Origin: Alphaproteobacteria bacterium | Lineage (GTDB): Bacteria; Pseudomonadota; Alphaproteobacteria; JAEULC01 | DNA length: 64,000 nucleotides | Direction: 5' to 3' | NCBI GenBank assembly: GCA_023150455.1 | Contig: JAKLKW010000006.1 | Coordinates: 1 to 64,000 of the forward strand | In this document: positions 1 to 8,996 of the stretch, in pieces | Layout: each line of letters starts with the position of its first letter | Position numbering within the stretch: the stretch's first letter is position 1 | Program-made: the position numbers and the translations under genes | The notes under the pieces: generated by a model | What the model was told of the DNA's origin: nothing | The model's input: the letters and a program-made list of their open reading frames with translations, nothing else | The model's database searches: none

Positions 1-139
1 CCTTGCCGAACACGCTCTTTGAGCGGCTTGGCGTCCCCAGGCTCGCCGCGTAACCTCAACCCAACGAACCGCCCGGTGCGGACCCGCCTGCCGGGTGGTG
101 TGGCAGGGGAGCTGGCAACCGCCAGCCCCCTATGCCGAT
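1..139 (+). mobile_element. 3' end of a group II intron (domains V and VI), partial
   Basis: Positions 66-101 have the outline of a bacterial group II intron domain V: a GAACCGCC arm, a GACC-type turn near 81-84 and a closing GGTGGTGT arm. They are followed directly by a domain VI-like hairpin: GGCA (102-105) pairs with TGCC (133-136), GGGG (106-109) with CCCC (127-130), and GCTGGC (111-116) with GCCAGC (121-126) around an AACC loop. The TA bulge at 131-132 puts an unpaired A132 about eight nucleotides before a likely intron end at GAT (137-139), the usual branch-point distance. One mismatch in the domain V stem may mean decay. Any intron-encoded reverse transcriptase would lie upstream of the window. 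This is pattern recognition of the RNA fold, with no covariance model run. Confidence 0.6.
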
Positions 140-171
140 TCGCGCTGACGCTTCCGTGCGGGAAGACGGGC

Positions 172-486
172 ATGATCGTCGACGAGCGCACCTACACCCT
201 CTATCCCGGCAAGGTGCCGGAGTTCTACAAGCTGTATCAGGCCGAGGGGCTCGAGGTGCAGACGCGCCATCTCGGCAATCTGATCGGCTTTTTCCAGACC
301 GAGTTCGGCGAGCTCAACCAGATCGTGCACCTGTGGGGCTATGACAGCCTGGAAGAGCGCCAGCGCCGGCGCGCCGCGCTGTTCCAGGACAAGCAATGGC
401 TCTCCTACCTGGACAAGGCCAGGCAGTACTTCATCAAGATGGAAAACCGCCTTCTGATCCCGGCGCCGTTCTCGCCAATCAAGTAG
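172..486 (+). CDS. NIPSNAP family protein
   Basis: A 104-residue protein that is one NIPSNAP/ferredoxin-like alpha+beta domain. It opens with a VDERTYTLYPGKVPEF-type strand and contains the GFFQTEFGELNQIVHLWGY stretch followed by a helix rich in Arg and Glu, all typical of short bacterial NIPSNAP proteins. The biochemical role of these small proteins is not established. The frame is open back to about position 19, but I place the start at the ATG at 172 because the upstream extension has no NIPSNAP similarity and lies in the intron-like sequence. The gene is convergent with the TPP-enzyme gene; the stops are 27 bp apart. Confidence 0.85.
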   Translation: MIVDERTYTLYPGKVPEFYKLYQAEGLEVQTRHLGNLIGFFQTEFGELNQIVHLWGYDSLEERQRRRAALFQDKQWLSYLDKARQYFIKMENRLLIPAPFSPIK

Positions 487-513
487 GACCGGGACGGCCG
501 GGCGCCGGTTCCC

Positions 514-2202
514 TCAAGCGCGCTGCTTGACCAACGCGGCGGCGCGGATCTCCGATAGCGAGGCGCGCGTGGTCAGCGCCTCCGGGTCGACCTTGAGGTC
601 GATGATCGCGGGCTTGCCGCTCGATGCCGCCCGTCGATAGGCGTCGGCGAACTGCTCGGTACGCTCGACCGTCTCGCCATGGCCGCCGCATGCGCGCGCC
701 AGCGCGGCGAAATCGGGGTTCTGGATCGCCGTGCCCGACACGCGGCCGGGATAGTGCCGCTCCTGGTGCATGCGGATCGTGCCGTACATGCCGTTGTTGA
801 ACACGATCACCACGACGGCCGCGCCGAACTGCACCGCGGTCGCGAATTCCTGCACCGTCATCATCAGGCAGCCGTCGCCGGCGAAGCAGACGACCGCCCG
901 GTGCGGCGCGGCGATCTTCGCGGCCACGGCCGCCGGCAGGCCATAGCCCATCGAGCCGCTGGCGGGCGCGAGCTGCGTGCGAAAGCGGCGGAACGAATAG
1001 TAGCGGTGCGCCCAGGTCGCGTAGTTGCCGGCGCCGTTGGTGATGATGGCGTCGTCGGGCAGGGTGTCGCTCAGGTGGCGCACGACGGTCGCCATGTCGA
1101 CCGGCCCCGGCGTGACCCGCGGTTTCGATTCCTCGAGGTAGTCGGCCCGCGCCCCCTTGGTCCACGCCCGCCAGCGCGCGCGGCCCGCGACCGGCGCGAG
1201 CGTCGCCAGCGCCGCCGCCGCGGCGATCGGCGAGGCCACGATCGGCAGGTCGACCTGCCACACCCGTCCGATCTCGCCCGGCTCGGGATGGATGTGGACG
1301 ATCGTCTGCTTCGGGCGCGGCAGATCGAACAGCTGGTAGCCGTCGGTGACGACGTCGCCCAGCCGCGTGCCGATCGCCAGGATCAGGTCGCTTTCCTTGG
1401 CGCGCTTGATGGCGGACGCCGGCATGCCGACGCCGAGGAAGCCGGCATAGCCCGCATAGGTGTTGTCGACATAGTCCTGTCGGCGGAACGTAGTGAAGAC
1501 CGGCAGATCGCTGGCCGCGGCGAAGCGCTTGATGTCGTCCGCGGCCGCTTGGCTCCACAATCCGCCGCCCACCACGACCAGGGGCCGGTCCGCCTTGTCG
1601 AGGAACTCCGCCAGCGTCGCCATCTGCACGGGCGCCGGCTGGCCCTGTGCCGCCCGCGTCGGCGCGGCGTCCGCCACGGCAACCTTGTCGGTCAACATGT
1701 CTTCCGGCAGCGCCAGGACCACCGGGCCGGGTCGGCCCGAGGTCGCGATCTGAAAGGCGCGGTTGACGTATTCGGGGATGCGCGCGGCGTCGGCGATCTG
1801 GCCGATGAACTTGGCCTGGCCGCCGAACATCTGCTTGAAATCGACCTCCTGGAATCCCTCGCGGTCCAGCGTCTGGCGATCGACCTGGCCGATGAACAGG
1901 ATCATCGGCGTCGAATCCTGCGCCGCCACGTGCACGCCGGCGGACGCGTTGGAAGCGCCGGGACCGCGGGTGACGAAGCAGATGCCGGGCCGGCCGGTCA
2001 GCTTGCCATAGGCCTCGGCCATCATCGCCGCGCCGCCTTCCTGGCGACAGACGATGGTACGGATCTGCTGCACGTCGTGCAGCGCATCGAGCGCCGCCAG
2101 GTAGCTCTCGCCCGGGACGCAATAGACGGTATCCGCACCGTTCAGCGCCAGAGCATCGATCAGGATGCGCCCGCCCGTGCGCAGGCCCGGCCCATTCTCC
2201 AT
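514..2202 (-). CDS. Thiamine pyrophosphate-binding enzyme (acetolactate synthase-like)
   Basis: A 562-residue member of the TPP-dependent decarboxylase/synthase superfamily. The N-terminal PYR domain carries the activating glutamate (E32 in CVPGES), a central domain follows, and the C-terminal PP domain has the Mg/TPP motif GDG at 442-444 ending in NN at 469-470. The overall shape matches the acetolactate synthase large subunit/benzoylformate decarboxylase group, but no regulatory small subunit (ilvH) lies beside it. It is therefore probably not the biosynthetic acetolactate synthase; the donor and acceptor substrates are unknown. It is the last gene of a reverse-strand run and begins 15 bp after the gapR-like gene, so it is likely co-transcribed. 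Confidence 0.85.
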   Translation of the reverse strand: MENGPGLRTGGRILIDALALNGADTVYCVPGESYLAALDALHDVQQIRTIVCRQEGGAAMMAEAYGKLTGRPGICFVTRGPGASNASAGVHVAAQDSTPMILFIGQVDRQTLDREGFQEVDFKQMFGGQAKFIGQIADAARIPEYVNRAFQIATSGRPGPVVLALPEDMLTDKVAVADAAPTRAAQGQPAPVQMATLAEFLDKADRPLVVVGGGLWSQAAADDIKRFAAASDLPVFTTFRRQDYVDNTYAGYAGFLGVGMPASAIKRAKESDLILAIGTRLGDVVTDGYQLFDLPRPKQTIVHIHPEPGEIGRVWQVDLPIVASPIAAAAALATLAPVAGRARWRAWTKGARADYLEESKPRVTPGPVDMATVVRHLSDTLPDDAIITNGAGNYATWAHRYYSFRRFRTQLAPASGSMGYGLPAAVAAKIAAPHRAVVCFAGDGCLMMTVQEFATAVQFGAAVVVIVFNNGMYGTIRMHQERHYPGRVSGTAIQNPDFAALARACGGHGETVERTEQFADAYRRAASSGKPAIIDLKVDPEALTTRASLSEIRAAALVKQRA

Positions 2203-2217
2203 GGTCGATCCTTCGAG

Positions 2218-2469
2218 CTACTCGCCGACGGCGTTGAGATAGAGGGTCAGCAACTCGTCCTGCTCCTCGCGATCGGCCTTGTCCATTTTGCGGATGCGGA
2301 TCACCTGGCGCATGATCTTCGTGTCGTAGCCGGCCGACTTGGCCTCCGAGAACACTTCCTTGATGTCCGCGCCGATCCCCGCGCGCTCCTCTTCCAGCTT
2401 CTCGATGCGCTGGATGAACGACTTCAGCCGCCCGGCATCGACGCCGCCCGAGCCCTTCTTGACCGCCAT
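2218..2469 (-). CDS. gapR: GapR family DNA-binding protein (DUF2312)
   Basis: An 83-residue, highly charged helical protein with the DUF2312 signature, including the stretch LKSFIQRIEKLEEER and the later IKEVFSEAKSAGYD and VIRIRKMDK segments. In Caulobacter, GapR (a protein of similar size) is a nucleoid-associated protein that binds AT-rich, overtwisted DNA ahead of replication and transcription and stimulates topoisomerases. The coiled-coil N-terminal half and basic middle seen here agree with that. DUF2312 proteins are characteristic of alphaproteobacteria, so this gene also informs the taxonomy. It lies between the DUF1244 and TPP-enzyme genes on the same strand. Confidence 0.9.
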   Translation of the reverse strand: MAVKKGSGGVDAGRLKSFIQRIEKLEEERAGIGADIKEVFSEAKSAGYDTKIMRQVIRIRKMDKADREEQDELLTLYLNAVGE

Positions 2470-2562
2470 CTATCTCGTCCCGCTGATTGCGCCATGCCCA
2501 AAGGGCGGGCGACCTTAGCCGCCGCCGCCAAGACGGCGCAAGCGGCGGCGCTGTGGATAGCG

Positions 2563-2871
2563 TTAGTGCTTGTGCTCCTTGGATGCTTCCTCGAACTTCC
2601 GCTTCTGCTCGGGCGTCGCTTCCCTGGCGTATCGCCGCTTCCACTCGTCGTACGGCATGCCGTAGATGATCTGGCGCGCCTCCGGATCGCTGAGCTTGAC
2701 CCCGCGCGACTCGGCCTCGGCGAGGTACCACTTGGAGAGGCAGTTGCGGCAGAACCCGGCCAGGTTCATCAAGTCGATGTTCTGCACGTCGGTGCGCTGG
2801 CGCAGGTGGTCGACCAGCCGGCGAAAAGCGGCGGCCTCGAGCTCCGTGCGCGTCTTGGCGTCCAGGTCCAT
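2563..2871 (-). CDS. DUF1244 domain-containing protein
   Basis: A 102-residue protein matching the DUF1244 family, which is conserved in proteobacteria and has no assigned function. Recognisable parts are the N-terminal helix, the AGFCRNCLSKWY segment with two cysteines spaced C-x2-C, and the GMPYDEWKRRYA stretch; the C-terminus is lysine- and glutamate-rich and ends in histidine. The C-x2-C pair might bind a metal, but no second pair is present, so this is uncertain. I use the ATG at 2871, because the 61 further upstream codons are Arg/Pro-rich and unlike the family. It is the first gene of the DUF1244-gapR-TPP enzyme run and is divergent from the ABC exporter gene. Confidence 0.85.
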   Translation of the reverse strand: MDLDAKTRTELEAAAFRRLVDHLRQRTDVQNIDLMNLAGFCRNCLSKWYLAEAESRGVKLSDPEARQIIYGMPYDEWKRRYAREATPEQKRKFEEASKEHKH

Positions 2872-3023
2872 GGGGACTGTCTCCTCGGGCAGGCCCGGTT
2901 CCGGGTACCGGCGGGCCGGTTTCCATCCCGGACAATGTAGGACGGCGCCCCGTCGATTGTAACCCCTTGGAACTCCAGGCGACCGGGGCAACGGGCGTCC
3001 CCTTTGGACCGGGCACGGCCACC

Positions 3024-4880
3024 ATGCTATCGTCCGGCCGCTTTCATCGACCATTCACAGGGCAAGCGGACGGCCAGGTGCAGAATTCCCCAGCCGGCAA
3101 GATCGCTTTCGACCAGTCCACCCGTGCCTTGATGCGCCGGCTGCTGCTGGAGCATGTGCGCCCGCATTGGCCGCGGCTGGCCCTGGCCGTGCTTTGCATG
3201 ATCGTCGGGGCGCTCGCCACGGCGGCGCTCGCCAAGCTGATGGAGCCGATCATCGACGGCGTGTTCGTCGACCGCGACCGCGGCATGCTCACCTGGGTGG
3301 CGGTCGCCGTTCTGGTCGTGTTCTTCATGAAGGGAATGGCGACCTACGGCCAGTCGGTGCTGATGAACTTCGTCGGCCAGCGCATCGTCTCGGACCTGCA
3401 GGTCGATCTCTACGGCCGGCTGATCCGCGCCGACCTTGCGACCTTCAACGACACGCCGACCGGAACCCTCGTTTCCCGCCTCGTCAACGACGTGGGCATG
3501 CTGCGCGGCGCGGTGTCGATGACGCTGACCAGCATCGGCAAGGACGCGCTGACGCTGATCCTGCTCATCGCCGTGATGTTCCGCCAGGACTGGGCGCTTG
3601 CCGCGGTGGCGTTCTTCATCTTCCCGATCGCGGTGCTGCCGATCGCGCAGATCGGCAAGCGCATGCGCAAGGTGGCGACGCGCACGCAGGTGCAGATCGC
3701 GCAACTCACCACCCTGTTCGGGCAGACCTTCCAGGGCGCGCGGCATGTCAAGGCCTACGGCATGGAAGGATACGAGACCGGCCGCGCGCGCGTGGCGGTC
3801 GAGGGCCTGTTCGGGCTGGTGCAGCGCGCGGCGCGCACCCGTTCGGCCGCGCATCCGATCATGGAAACCCTGGGCGGTTGCGCCATCGTCGCCGTGATCG
3901 TCTATGGCGGGCACCAAGTGATCGACGGCCAGCGCACGGCCGGCGCCTTCTTCTCCTTCATCACCGCCCTGCTCCTCGCCTACGAGCCGATGAAGAAGCT
4001 GGCCGCGCTCAACTCCAGCCTGCAGGAGGGCCTGGCGGCCGCGACCCGCGTATTCGCCGTCCTCGACAGCGCGCCACGCATCGTCGACAACCCGGGCGCG
4101 ATCGACCTCGACGCGCGCGGCGCCTCGATCCGCTTCGCCAATGTCACCTTCCGCTACCGCGACGACCGCCCGGCCCTCGACGGCCTCAGCTTCGAGGTGC
4201 CGGCCGGCAAGACTGCGGCGCTGGTCGGTCCGTCGGGCGCGGGGAAGTCCACGGTCTTGAACCTCATCCCGCGCTTCTACGACATCGACAGCGGCAGCAT
4301 CGCGATCGGTGGCCACGACATCCGTCAGGTCACGATCCGCTCGCTGCGCGAGAATATCGCGCTCGTCAGCCAGGAAGTCAGCCTGTTCGACGACTCCATC
4401 GTTGCCAACATCAAGTACGGATGCCCGGATACCGGCGACGCGGACGTGGAGCGCGCGGCGCGCCATGCCGGCGTGCACGACTTCATCGTCGGGCTGCCCG
4501 AGGGCTACGACACGCTGGTCGGCGAGCATGGCGTCAAGTTGTCGGGCGGCCAACGCCAACGCATCATGATCGCCCGCGCCATGCTCAAGAACGCGCCGAT
4601 CCTGCTGCTCGACGAAGCGACCTCGTCGCTCGACGGCGAGTCCGAGCGCCAGGTGCGCGACGCGCTCGCGACGCTCATGCACGGCCGCACGACGCTGGTC
4701 GTGGCGCACCGCCTGTCCACCGTTACCAGCGCCGACATCATCTATTACATGGCTAATGGCCGCATCATCGAGAGCGGCGGCCACGCCGAGCTGCTGGCGC
4801 GCGGCGGCGCCTACGCCCGGCTGTATGCCCTGCAGTCGGCGGACGACCAGCCGGCGCTGCGCGCCGTCGCGACGGCCTGA
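3024..4880 (+). CDS. ABC transporter, permease-ATPase fusion (MsbA-like lipid exporter)
   Basis: A half-transporter of about 618 residues. The N-terminal half holds six predicted membrane segments; the C-terminal half is an ABC ATPase with Walker A GPSGAGKST near residue 402, signature LSGGQRQR near 506, Walker B ILLLDEATSSLD near 528 and the switch histidine in VVAHRLS near 559. MsbA proteins flip lipid A-core from the inner to the outer leaflet of the inner membrane. The genes that follow (DUF374 acyltransferase, waaA, lpxK, lpxL-like) make lipid A or Kdo, which supports that role. The start is uncertain: ATG 3024 is used, but GTG 3078 and ATG 3132 are possible and the ribosome site is weak. 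Confidence 0.88.
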   Translation: MLSSGRFHRPFTGQADGQVQNSPAGKIAFDQSTRALMRRLLLEHVRPHWPRLALAVLCMIVGALATAALAKLMEPIIDGVFVDRDRGMLTWVAVAVLVVFFMKGMATYGQSVLMNFVGQRIVSDLQVDLYGRLIRADLATFNDTPTGTLVSRLVNDVGMLRGAVSMTLTSIGKDALTLILLIAVMFRQDWALAAVAFFIFPIAVLPIAQIGKRMRKVATRTQVQIAQLTTLFGQTFQGARHVKAYGMEGYETGRARVAVEGLFGLVQRAARTRSAAHPIMETLGGCAIVAVIVYGGHQVIDGQRTAGAFFSFITALLLAYEPMKKLAALNSSLQEGLAAATRVFAVLDSAPRIVDNPGAIDLDARGASIRFANVTFRYRDDRPALDGLSFEVPAGKTAALVGPSGAGKSTVLNLIPRFYDIDSGSIAIGGHDIRQVTIRSLRENIALVSQEVSLFDDSIVANIKYGCPDTGDADVERAARHAGVHDFIVGLPEGYDTLVGEHGVKLSGGQRQRIMIARAMLKNAPILLLDEATSSLDGESERQVRDALATLMHGRTTLVVAHRLSTVTSADIIYYMANGRIIESGGHAELLARGGAYARLYALQSADDQPALRAVATA

Positions 4881-4890
4881 CCCGCAGTCG

Positions 4891-5655
4891 ATGCTCCGCC
4901 GGCTGAAACAATGGACCAGGGGCGAGATGGCGCAGCGCCTGGCGTGCTGGCTCGGCGCATGGTATCTGCGCATCGCCTATCGCACCGGGCGCTGGCGCGT
5001 CGAGGGCGACGAGACGGCACGGCTGATGTGGCGCGAGGGCCGGCCCTTCATCCTCTGCTTCTGGCACGGCCGATTGCTGATGATGCCGTTCGCCTGGAAT
5101 CCGCCCATGGGCGCGCGGGGCGCACCGATCAGCATGCTGATCTCCGCGCACCATGACGGGCGAATCATCGCCCGCGCCGTCAGCCATTTCGGCATCGACA
5201 CCGTCGCCGGTTCGGACGGAAACGCCATGTCGGCCATGCGTACGCTCGTGCGTACGGTCCGTTCCGGGCGCTGGGTCGGCATCACGCCTGACTCGCCGCC
5301 GGGCCCGCGCATGCGCGCCAAGCCCGGCGTCGCGGCGCTTGCGCGCATGGCGCGGGTGCCGGTCATCCCCGCGACCTATTCGATCGAGCGACGCAGGGTG
5401 CTGCCCTCCTGGGACCGGCTCGTGGTGCCGAAGTTGTTCTCGCGCGGCATCTTCCTGTGGGGCCCGCCGATCACCGTCGACGCCGATGCCGACGCCGCCG
5501 CGCTCGAGCGCGCGCGCCAGCAGGTCGAGGACGCGCTGACGGCGCTCTCGGCGGAAGCCGATCGGCGGTGCGGTCACGCCGCCATCGAACCCGGGCCGCC
5601 GCTCGCGGGACTCGATCCGGTCGCCGCGCGGCACGCGGCGCGGGCCGCCGGGTGA
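4891..5655 (+). CDS. DUF374 lysophospholipid acyltransferase family protein
   Basis: A 254-residue DUF374 protein, related to the PlsC/LPLAT acyltransferases. It has a hydrophobic N-terminal segment, the FWHGRLL motif with H59, and a TPDSPPGPRM motif corresponding to the TPDGPRGP block of the family. It is probably an inner-membrane acyltransferase acting on lipid A or a related lipid, since it sits between the MsbA-like exporter and waaA in a lipid A operon. The start at ATG 4891, 10 bp after the previous stop, gives the usual family length. The following gene overlaps its TGA if a GTG start at 5652 is used. Confidence 0.88.
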   Translation: MLRRLKQWTRGEMAQRLACWLGAWYLRIAYRTGRWRVEGDETARLMWREGRPFILCFWHGRLLMMPFAWNPPMGARGAPISMLISAHHDGRIIARAVSHFGIDTVAGSDGNAMSAMRTLVRTVRSGRWVGITPDSPPGPRMRAKPGVAALARMARVPVIPATYSIERRRVLPSWDRLVVPKLFSRGIFLWGPPITVDADADAAALERARQQVEDALTALSAEADRRCGHAAIEPGPPLAGLDPVAARHAARAAG

Positions 5656-5660
5656 CCGGC

Positions 5661-7058
5661 ATGGCGCTGGGTCTCTATCGCGGGCTCACCACGGCGGCTG
5701 AGCCGCTGATCCGCTACTACCTGGCGCGGCGCTGCGAGGCCGGCAAGGAGGATCCGGACCGGCTCAATGAGCGTTTCGGCGAGGCATCCTGCGCCCGACC
5801 CTCGGGCGCGCTGGCGTGGGTGCACGGCGCGTCGGTGGGCGAGGCGGTCTCGGCGCTGGCGCTGATCGACCGCATGCTCGCCGAGCGGCCCCGGCTGAAC
5901 GTGCTGGTGACCACCGGCACCGTGACGTCGGCCCGGCTGCTGGCCAAGCGACTGCCACGGCGCGCCTTTCACCAATACGTCCCGGTGGATCACGCCGGCT
6001 GGATCCACCGCTTCCTCGACCATTGGCGGCCGGACTTGGCCCTTTGGATGGAGTCCGAGCTCTGGCCGAACCTGATCCGCGGCATCGCCGCCGCCGGCAC
6101 GCCGCTCGTGCTGCTGAACGGCCGCATGTCCGAGGCGTCGTACCGGCGGTGGCTGCGCCTGCCGTTCTTGATCCGCCCTTTGCTCGGCAGCTTCGCGCTC
6201 TGCCTTGGCCAGGACGATGCCCAGACCGAGCGGCTGGCCGCGCTTGGCGCCCGCTGCACGCGCATGGTCGGCAACCTGAAATACGCCGCGGCCCCGCTGC
6301 CGGCCGATGCAGCCGAGCTGGAACGCCTGCGACTGGTGATCGCCGGGCGGCCGGTCTGGCTCGCGGCCAGCACGCATCCGGGCGAGGAGCGCATCGTCGC
6401 CGACGCGCACCGCGCGGTCGCCGCGAGGCATCCGGACCTGCTGACGATCATCGCGCCGCGCCATGCCGACCGCGGCACCGCCGTCGCGCAGGAGCTTATC
6501 GACGCCGGGCTCCGCGTCGCGTGCCGGTCCGCGCGCGAGGATCCGGCCGGCCGCGGGATCTACCTGGCCGACACGATGGGGGAGCTCGGGCTGTTCTACC
6601 GCCTCGCCGGCATCGCATTCGTCGGCGGCTCGCTGGTGCCCCACGGCGGCCACAACCCGCTCGAGCCGGCGCTGCTCGGTGCGGCCGTGCTGTCCGGACC
6701 GCACACGCGCAATTTCGCCGCGGTGTTCGACGAGATGCGCGCCGCCCAAGCGGTCGGCGAGGTCACCGATGCGGTCGCGCTCGCGGCGGCGGTCGGCGCG
6801 CTCCTCGACGACCCCGCGCGGCGCCGGGCGCTTGCGGCCGCGGCCGAGGGGGTGGCCGTGGCGCGCGCCGGCGTGCTGGACGCCGTGATGGACGAGATCG
6901 GCCCCTGGCTCGATCGGGCGGAGCACCGCCAGCCGCCGACGAGCAGCCCCTCGGCACCCAATCCACCGCGGGGAGGCCCGCCCAAGGGCAGCCCGCCGAA
7001 GGGCATCGAGCGGAGCGGTGGCCCGGCGCACGTCATCGATGGTCGTGCGCGCGCCTGA
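5661..7058 (+). CDS. waaA: 3-deoxy-D-manno-octulosonic acid (Kdo) transferase
   Basis: A 465-residue GT30-type glycosyltransferase that moves Kdo from CMP-Kdo to the lipid IVA precursor on the cytoplasmic face of the inner membrane. The N-terminal half has the WVHGASVGEAVS block with the conserved catalytic-base glutamate, then LVTTGTVTS and PVDHAGW. The C-terminal nucleotide-binding half has TMGELGLFYRLAGIAFVGGS followed by GGHNPLEPA, all diagnostic of WaaA. The ATG at 5661 is used; a GTG at 5652 in the same frame would overlap the previous stop. The Pro- and Gly-rich C-terminal tail overlaps the start of lpxK by 20 bp, indicating tight coupling. Confidence 0.95.
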   Translation: MALGLYRGLTTAAEPLIRYYLARRCEAGKEDPDRLNERFGEASCARPSGALAWVHGASVGEAVSALALIDRMLAERPRLNVLVTTGTVTSARLLAKRLPRRAFHQYVPVDHAGWIHRFLDHWRPDLALWMESELWPNLIRGIAAAGTPLVLLNGRMSEASYRRWLRLPFLIRPLLGSFALCLGQDDAQTERLAALGARCTRMVGNLKYAAAPLPADAAELERLRLVIAGRPVWLAASTHPGEERIVADAHRAVAARHPDLLTIIAPRHADRGTAVAQELIDAGLRVACRSAREDPAGRGIYLADTMGELGLFYRLAGIAFVGGSLVPHGGHNPLEPALLGAAVLSGPHTRNFAAVFDEMRAAQAVGEVTDAVALAAAVGALLDDPARRRALAAAAEGVAVARAGVLDAVMDEIGPWLDRAEHRQPPTSSPSAPNPPRGGPPKGSPPKGIERSGGPAHVIDGRARA

Positions 7059-8034
7059 GTTCTGGCAGCGATGCGATAGCGCGCTTGCGCGGCTGCTATG
7101 GCCAGCCTCCCTCGGCTGGATCGCGGCTGCGCGGCTGCGCCGCGCCCTCACCACGCCGTTCGTCGCATCCGTCCCCGTCATCTGCGTCGGCAATGCGGTT
7201 GTCGGCGGCGCCGGCAAGACCCCGGCGGCGCTGGCCGTCGCGCGCTGGTATGCCGATCGCGGCGTGGCGGTGCATCTGCTCAGCCGCGGCTACGGCGGGC
7301 GCATCGCCGGACCCCATCGCGTAGACCCCGCGGTGGACTCCGCCGCCGACGTGGGGGACGAGCCGCTGCTGCTGGCATCGCGCTTTCCCGCCTGGATCGC
7401 GCGCGATCGGGCCGCCGGCGCGCGTGCGGCTGCCGCGGCCGGGGCGGGCGTCGTCGTGATGGACGACGGCCTCCAGAACCCGGGTCTCGCCAAGACGCTG
7501 TCCCTGCTGGTGGCCGACGGCGGCGCCGGGTTCGGCAATGGCCGGGTGGTTCCGGCCGGGCCGATGCGCGAGCCGCTGGACGATGCGCTCGGCCGCGCCG
7601 ACGCGGTCGTGCTCGTCGGCGAAGACCGCACCGGCATCTTCGAGCGGCTCGGCGGTCGCCGCGCGGTGCTGACCGCCCGCATCGTGCCCGGCCCCGGCGC
7701 GCGCCTTTTCAGGGGCGAACGCGTCGCCGCCTTCGCCGGGATCGGAAGGCCGGCCAAGTTCTACGACACGCTGCGCGGCCTCGGCGCGCTGGTCGTGGCC
7801 ACCCGCGACTTTCCCGATCACTATCGCTACCGGCCCGAGGACGTGATGGCTATGGTCGAGCACGCGGCCAAGCGCGATGCCGTCCTGGTCACCACGGCAA
7901 AGGACGCGGTACGCCTGCCGCCGGGCGCGATGAACATGGTGCATGTGCTGCCGGTCGAGCTGGAATGGGACGATGCGCAGGCGGTAGCCGCCGTTCTCGC
8001 GCGGGCCTTGCCGGAAAAGGGCGATGGCGCGTAG
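7039..8034 (+). CDS. lpxK: Tetraacyldisaccharide 4'-kinase
   Basis: A 331-residue LpxK, the P-loop kinase that phosphorylates the 4' position of tetraacyldisaccharide 1-phosphate to give lipid IVA. The P-loop GNAVVGGAGKTP lies at residues 51-62, followed by LLSRGYGG and VMDDGLQN, which are family hallmarks; the N-terminal hydrophobic helix would anchor it to the membrane. It starts inside the 3' end of waaA and its stop overlaps the ATG of the next gene, so the cluster reads as a translationally coupled lipid A operon. Confidence 0.95.
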   Translation: MVVRAPEFWQRCDSALARLLWPASLGWIAAARLRRALTTPFVASVPVICVGNAVVGGAGKTPAALAVARWYADRGVAVHLLSRGYGGRIAGPHRVDPAVDSAADVGDEPLLLASRFPAWIARDRAAGARAAAAAGAGVVVMDDGLQNPGLAKTLSLLVADGGAGFGNGRVVPAGPMREPLDDALGRADAVVLVGEDRTGIFERLGGRRAVLTARIVPGPGARLFRGERVAAFAGIGRPAKFYDTLRGLGALVVATRDFPDHYRYRPEDVMAMVEHAAKRDAVLVTTAKDAVRLPPGAMNMVHVLPVELEWDDAQAVAAVLARALPEKGDGA

Positions 8035-8953
8035 GGGAAAGCTCGGGCAGTGGTGGCTCGCCAATGTGCGCCAGCCGCTGATGTATGCGGGCCTCGTCTC
8101 GGTGATGGAGCTGCTGCACGCGCTGCCGCTCGACAATGCCTCGGGCGGCTTCGGCCGCCTCTTCCGCTGGCTGGGGCCCAAGCTGCCCTACAGCAACCGG
8201 GCCAGGCGCAACCTCGAGCTCGCCTTCCCGGGCATCGTGGTCGCGGAGCGCGAGCGCATCGTCGCCGGGATGTGGGACAACTTCGCGCGCGTCATCTGCG
8301 AGTACGCCCATCTCGACACCATCATCCGCGAGGCCGACAAGCGCCTCGAGATCGTCGGGGCCGAGCGCCTCGACGCGCTGCGCGACGACGGGCGTCCCGG
8401 CCTGCTGTTCTCCGCGCATTTCGCCAGCTTCGAGATGGTGACGGTCGCCGCCCGGATGCGGTCGCTGCCGATCAGCGTCGTGTACCGCAACGCCAACAAC
8501 CTGGCGATCGACGCCTATATCCGCCGCCGGCAGGGCGCCGGCGGCATCGAGCTGATCCGCAAAGGCATCCGCGGTGCGCGGCGCCTGCTCGAGGTCATGC
8601 AGGGCGGCAGCCACGTCATCATGCTGGTCGACCAGAAGATGAACGAGGGCATCGCCGTGCCGTTCTTCGGCCACCCGGCCATGACCGCGCCGGCGCTGGC
8701 GCAGCTGGCCTATCGCTACGACTGCCCCGTCGTGCCGGTTCGGGTCGAGCGTGTCGCCGGCAGCCGTTTCCGCGTGGTCTGCGAACAGCCGCTGGCGCTG
8801 CCGCGCAGCGGCGACCGCGCGGCCGACGTGCTGGCGCTGATGACGCTGGTCAACCGGACGATCGAGGACTGGGTTCGCGCCAGGCCCGAGCACTGGTTCT
8901 GGCTGCACCGGCGCTGGCCGAAGGACGCCAGACCTCGCTCGCCAGGCGAGTGA
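8024..8953 (+). CDS. Lipid A biosynthesis lauroyl/myristoyl acyltransferase (LpxL/HtrB family)
   Basis: A 309-residue late acyltransferase of the LpxL/LpxM family, which adds secondary acyl chains to Kdo-lipid IVA from acyl-ACP at the inner membrane. The catalytic HX4E motif is H132 and E137 in SAHFASFE. Other family features are YSNRARRNLELAFP near residue 57 and the MLVDQKMNEGIAVPFFG block. The ATG at 8024 overlaps the lpxK stop. It is the last gene of the lipid A operon; the next gene is on the opposite strand, 43 bp away. LpxL-like versus LpxM-like specificity cannot be decided from sequence reading alone. Confidence 0.92.
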   Translation: MARRGKLGQWWLANVRQPLMYAGLVSVMELLHALPLDNASGGFGRLFRWLGPKLPYSNRARRNLELAFPGIVVAERERIVAGMWDNFARVICEYAHLDTIIREADKRLEIVGAERLDALRDDGRPGLLFSAHFASFEMVTVAARMRSLPISVVYRNANNLAIDAYIRRRQGAGGIELIRKGIRGARRLLEVMQGGSHVIMLVDQKMNEGIAVPFFGHPAMTAPALAQLAYRYDCPVVPVRVERVAGSRFRVVCEQPLALPRSGDRAADVLALMTLVNRTIEDWVRARPEHWFWLHRRWPKDARPRSPGE

Positions 8954-8996
8954 AGGCGGGCGCCTGCATGGCGAGCTACGGCTCGGCAAGCCGCAC

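Noticed and set aside
19..171. N-terminal extension of the NIPSNAP protein
   Set aside because: The sequence is intron-like and has no NIPSNAP similarity; the ATG at 172 starts the domain.
479..3025. Long antisense reading frames (for example about 850 codons here, and similar ones opposite most genes)
   Set aside because: They are Arg/Pro/Ala-rich shadows of GC-rich coding DNA with no domain, and overlap well-supported genes.
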